Assembly (NCBI GenBank): GCA_004151065.3
Contig: NWUY0300038746.1
Span: forward strand, 6,635 to 28,713
Origin: Larix sibirica
Lineage: Eukaryota > Streptophyta > Pinopsida > Pinales > Pinaceae
Reading direction: 5' to 3'
Length of the DNA stretch: 22,079 nucleotides
Shown piece by piece: positions 20,060 through 22,079 of this stretch (position 1 is its first letter; each line of letters opens with the position of its first letter). Below the pieces are notes generated by a model. That model saw nothing but the letters and a program-made list of their open reading frames with translations. It was not told where the DNA came from and did not search any database. The position numbers and the translations under genes were made by a program.

Positions 20060-20324
20060 AATCACTAAAAGAATCATGTGAACTAGAAGATGTCACATCC
20101 TCATCAAACTTCACATCTCTGCTCACTATCATCTTTCGTTGTGCTAGAATATAGACCTTGTAAGCCTTGCAAGTCTCACAAACATCCAACAAAAATACCC
20201 TTGATATTCTAGGCTTCCAAACTTCCAACTTGGTCCTCTTTCCTCATGCACATTAATATAAACTAGATAACCAAACACATGCAAATGTGATACATCTACT
20301 TTCACACCGGTAAATGCCTCTTCT
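20060..20324 (-). pseudogene. Copia integrase C-terminus and linker to reverse transcriptase
   Basis: After the insertion the frame reads EAFTGVKVDVSHLHVFG, then YINVHEERG, and in a later frame RKMIVSRDVKFDEDV (about 20139-20095) followed by a Ser-rich stretch. These correspond to the conserved copia motifs H-L-R-x-F-G-C, G-Y-x-x-x-K-x-Y-R-V and V-S-R-D-V-x-F-D-E. The frames differ, so indels are present. Confidence 0.85.
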
Positions 20325-20844
20325 CAACAAGTACAGTGAACTCTAAGCATATCCCTAATCTATGTACCTGATATAACATATAAGCTTTGTATTCAATCAG
20401 AGTAAATGTCATAGGCAATGGGAATTACTAAGTTCATTTTTGGCATGCATATTCTTTAGAAATGAGATTATAAAAAGGGGTATTATTTATGTTGTTCCCC
20501 CAGCCACCACTAGGTAGGAAGAACCTTCCTAACCTAATTAATTCCCTTCTTACCCACTTATTGCACCTATCTGGGCTACTCCCCGAAAATGTTCGCAGTT
20601 GTTGGGACCTTGGATGATGTCCGTTAACCAATTACAGTTTTATAACCATCAGCGAAGAACAAAGGAAGAAGGTCTCCACAGTGCAGCAAAGGACAGCGTA
20701 GGTTGTAGAGTCTATGTGTTCGTCGTCATGTCATGCTCATCCATGGCACCTCTATCTTTATGTTTGGTTGCCCCATCTTTCTGCATTGTGGGATGAACCA
20801 CAACAATGACATTTATAAACGGTCGTTGATCGAGTGGTTTTTCT
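20325..20844. mobile_element. 520-bp insertion inside the copia integrase
   Basis: The flanking copia sequence is contiguous in related elements, and the reading frame matches on both sides (MTLE before, EAFTG after). The tetramer ttct is present at both junctions (20321-20324 and 20841-20844), suggesting a 4-5-bp target-site duplication. Inside is a TATA-like tataaaaagggg near 20469, in plus orientation. No protein is recognised. A solo LTR or a small non-autonomous element is possible, but the ends do not show clear TG...CA or inverted repeats. Confidence 0.65.
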
Positions 20845-21329
20845 AGTGTCATGTCATTTAAGATCCTATTAGGACACATTTGAGACTTGAACAGTTGTAT
20901 TACAAGCCTCGGCCCAAAAGCACAGGGACAAATCAAAGTCGTGAATCAAAGACTTAATAGTCTCAATAATGGACTTGTTCTTCCTCTCAACAACACCATT
21001 CTATTGTGCAATGTAAGACATTGTCAACTCCCTCTTGATCCCTGCTTCTCTAGACAAGGAATCAAACTTGCCAAAGGTATACTTTCCTCCATCATTCGAG
21101 CAAAGTACTTTGATCTTCCTTCCTTGTTTGATTTTCAACCAAAGCCTTAAACTCTATGAACTTGCAGAACACTTCATACTTGGTCATTAAAAAAAAAATC
21201 TAAGCCTTGTAAGAGAAATCATAAATAAAAGTGGCATAATACCAACTACCTATTAAGGAAGCACAAGACAAAGGCTCACACAAATGGATCAGATCAAGAC
21301 TCCCTCTTGACCTATGCTCGCTACTAGGA
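20845..21329 (-). pseudogene. Copia integrase core remnant
   Basis: Downstream of the HHCC region the frame reads FCKFIEFKALVENQ. After a frame change it gives CSNDGGKYTFGKF (family: SDNGGEY, second catalytic Asp), AGIKRELTMSYIAQ, a TAG stop, NGVVERKNKSIIE (third catalytic residue, Glu) and FWAEACNTTVQV. The motif around the first Asp (DLIHLCEP) is altered. The core then stops at NRILNDMTLE, where an unrelated sequence interrupts it. Confidence 0.88.
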
Positions 21330-21545
21330 AAAGCGTCCTTGATGTGCTTACATTTGCACATCCTTTGCAAACACCTTCATTCTCTATCTTGAAGTGAGGG
21401 TATCCCTGCACTTAGATCTTCAAGATAGGGAGTGCTCAATGCAAGGGACCAAAACACTTGTGCCATAACTTGCACGACTTGGTACTACCATGCACCAAAG
21501 CACCATGGTTCATTGGATTTGCCTGGAACTTGTAAAGACCTCCAA
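21330..21545 (-). pseudogene. Gag-pre-integrase (zinc-binding) remnant of copia
   Basis: The frame gives LYKFQANPMNHGALVH, then CKLWHKCFGPLH (both His kept) and, after a stop, ENEGVCKGCANV (both Cys kept). This is the HHCC-type zinc-binding region between protease and integrase core in copia polyproteins. Confidence 0.85.
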
Positions 21546-21699
21546 TTCAAACTCCTTTACCACAACATAGGTTTGAATTCTAAAGACGACCTTTTGAGCA
21601 TCATACTCAATAACACAATGAAGATCCACCATATGGGAAACTAAAAGATTCTTCTTCAACCCGGGAAGAAACAAAACATTGTCCCAACTCAAGAACATC

Positions 21700-21870
21700 G
21701 CCTAAAGATGTCTAAAAGGAAATGGAGCCAACTCCTTTAACCAAATAAGTACTATGATACTATCATCACCAAGCTCCACACCCATGCCTCCCTCTTGCTC
21801 CTACTAAATAAAGACCTATCATATGTCATATGTCACGAAGCTCCGTTGTCCACATACCATCCAACACTAG
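21700..21870 (-). pseudogene. Copia protease remnant
   Basis: The frame reads WYVDNGAS, a stop, then HMTYDRSLF near 21862-21818. This matches the copia aspartic protease start (W-x-x-D-S-G-A-S-x-H-M-T) with the catalytic Asp kept (codon 21850-21848) and Ser changed to Asn. The end of the domain (VLFLPGLKKNLLVS) follows at about 21690-21640. A stop within the active-site motif shows it is dead. Confidence 0.85.
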
Positions 21871-22079
21871 ACACAATGATAGAGGACAAGCAAGAGACCA
21901 AAGCCATATGCATCCTAGAAAAATAACCCTTCCAAGGGCCCAAGCGTTGATCGCAAGCAACCTAGGATATCACACCCAACAACCTCACACAAGGTTAATA
22001 CTTAATACTTCTCCCAAGTAATCTTCAGCTGAAACACCAACCCCGCCTTACACCTAGAGTGACCAGCCACAAAAGCTTT

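Larger units (their letters stand above)
19707..22079 (-). mobile_element. Ty1/copia LTR-retrotransposon relic, no reverse transcriptase
   Basis: Read on the minus strand, the usual copia order appears from right to left: protease, gag-pre-integrase, integrase core, integrase C-terminus and linker. All parts carry stops and frame changes. The part expected next, the reverse transcriptase, is absent; similarity fades near 19707, shortly before copy B of the 611-bp repeat. Neither LTR was identified. The 5' end lies beyond the window edge. Confidence 0.88.

Noticed and set aside
1-22079. CRISPR array, prokaryotic operon or defence system
   Set aside because: No regularly spaced repeats, no compact gene order, and clear plant-type split genes and transposons.

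Overview
This is a eukaryotic nuclear window with no sign of prokaryotic or viral-genome organisation. It most resembles a seed plant with a large, repeat-rich genome, probably a conifer or other gymnosperm. That is an inference from sparse genes in AT-rich sequence, many old and broken retroelements and hAT transposons, an LSM4-like gene with GT-AG introns, and a decayed actin copy. Single N bases at 2594 and 18991 look like assembly joins or unresolved bases.

Left part (1-6300): a minus-strand gag-like relic with four zinc knuckles and many in-frame stops (374-950), then short degenerate direct repeats (about 1085-1320) and unassigned sequence. At 2907-4323 an RNase H-like domain without its first catalytic Asp runs on the minus strand straight into an intact, unrecognised 319-codon ORF. 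tRNA-related SINE-like pieces (4360-4450, 4985-5060) and two tandem duplications (86-bp and 207-bp period) follow.

Centre (8306-11640): the best host gene is the 3' end of LSM4 on the minus strand. Three coding exons rejoin into the end of the Sm-like protein and its Arg-Gly-rich tail. Upstream on the same strand is a nearly full-length but broken hAT transposase (BED finger, DUF659 region, C-terminal dimerisation region). The 5' Sm-fold exons of LSM4 were not found, so the hAT probably sits in a long LSM4 intron, or the gene is truncated.

Right part (13800-22079): a 611-bp direct repeat occurs at 13810-14420 and 18992-19603. Its second copy begins exactly at the N. Between the copies lie a second, smaller hAT relic (15751-16740), SINE-like pieces and an actin pseudogene (about 17410-17750). 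From 19707 to the right edge is a minus-strand Ty1/copia relic with protease, gag-pre-integrase and integrase traces. It is split by a 520-bp insertion and has no recognisable reverse transcriptase.

Only LSM4 looks like a working host gene, and the 319-codon ORF is the only intact unknown. I found no coherent new multi-gene system. The most useful leads are the intact orphan ORF next to the RNase H relic, the possible alternative LSM4 C-terminus, and the repeat that ends at an assembly gap.
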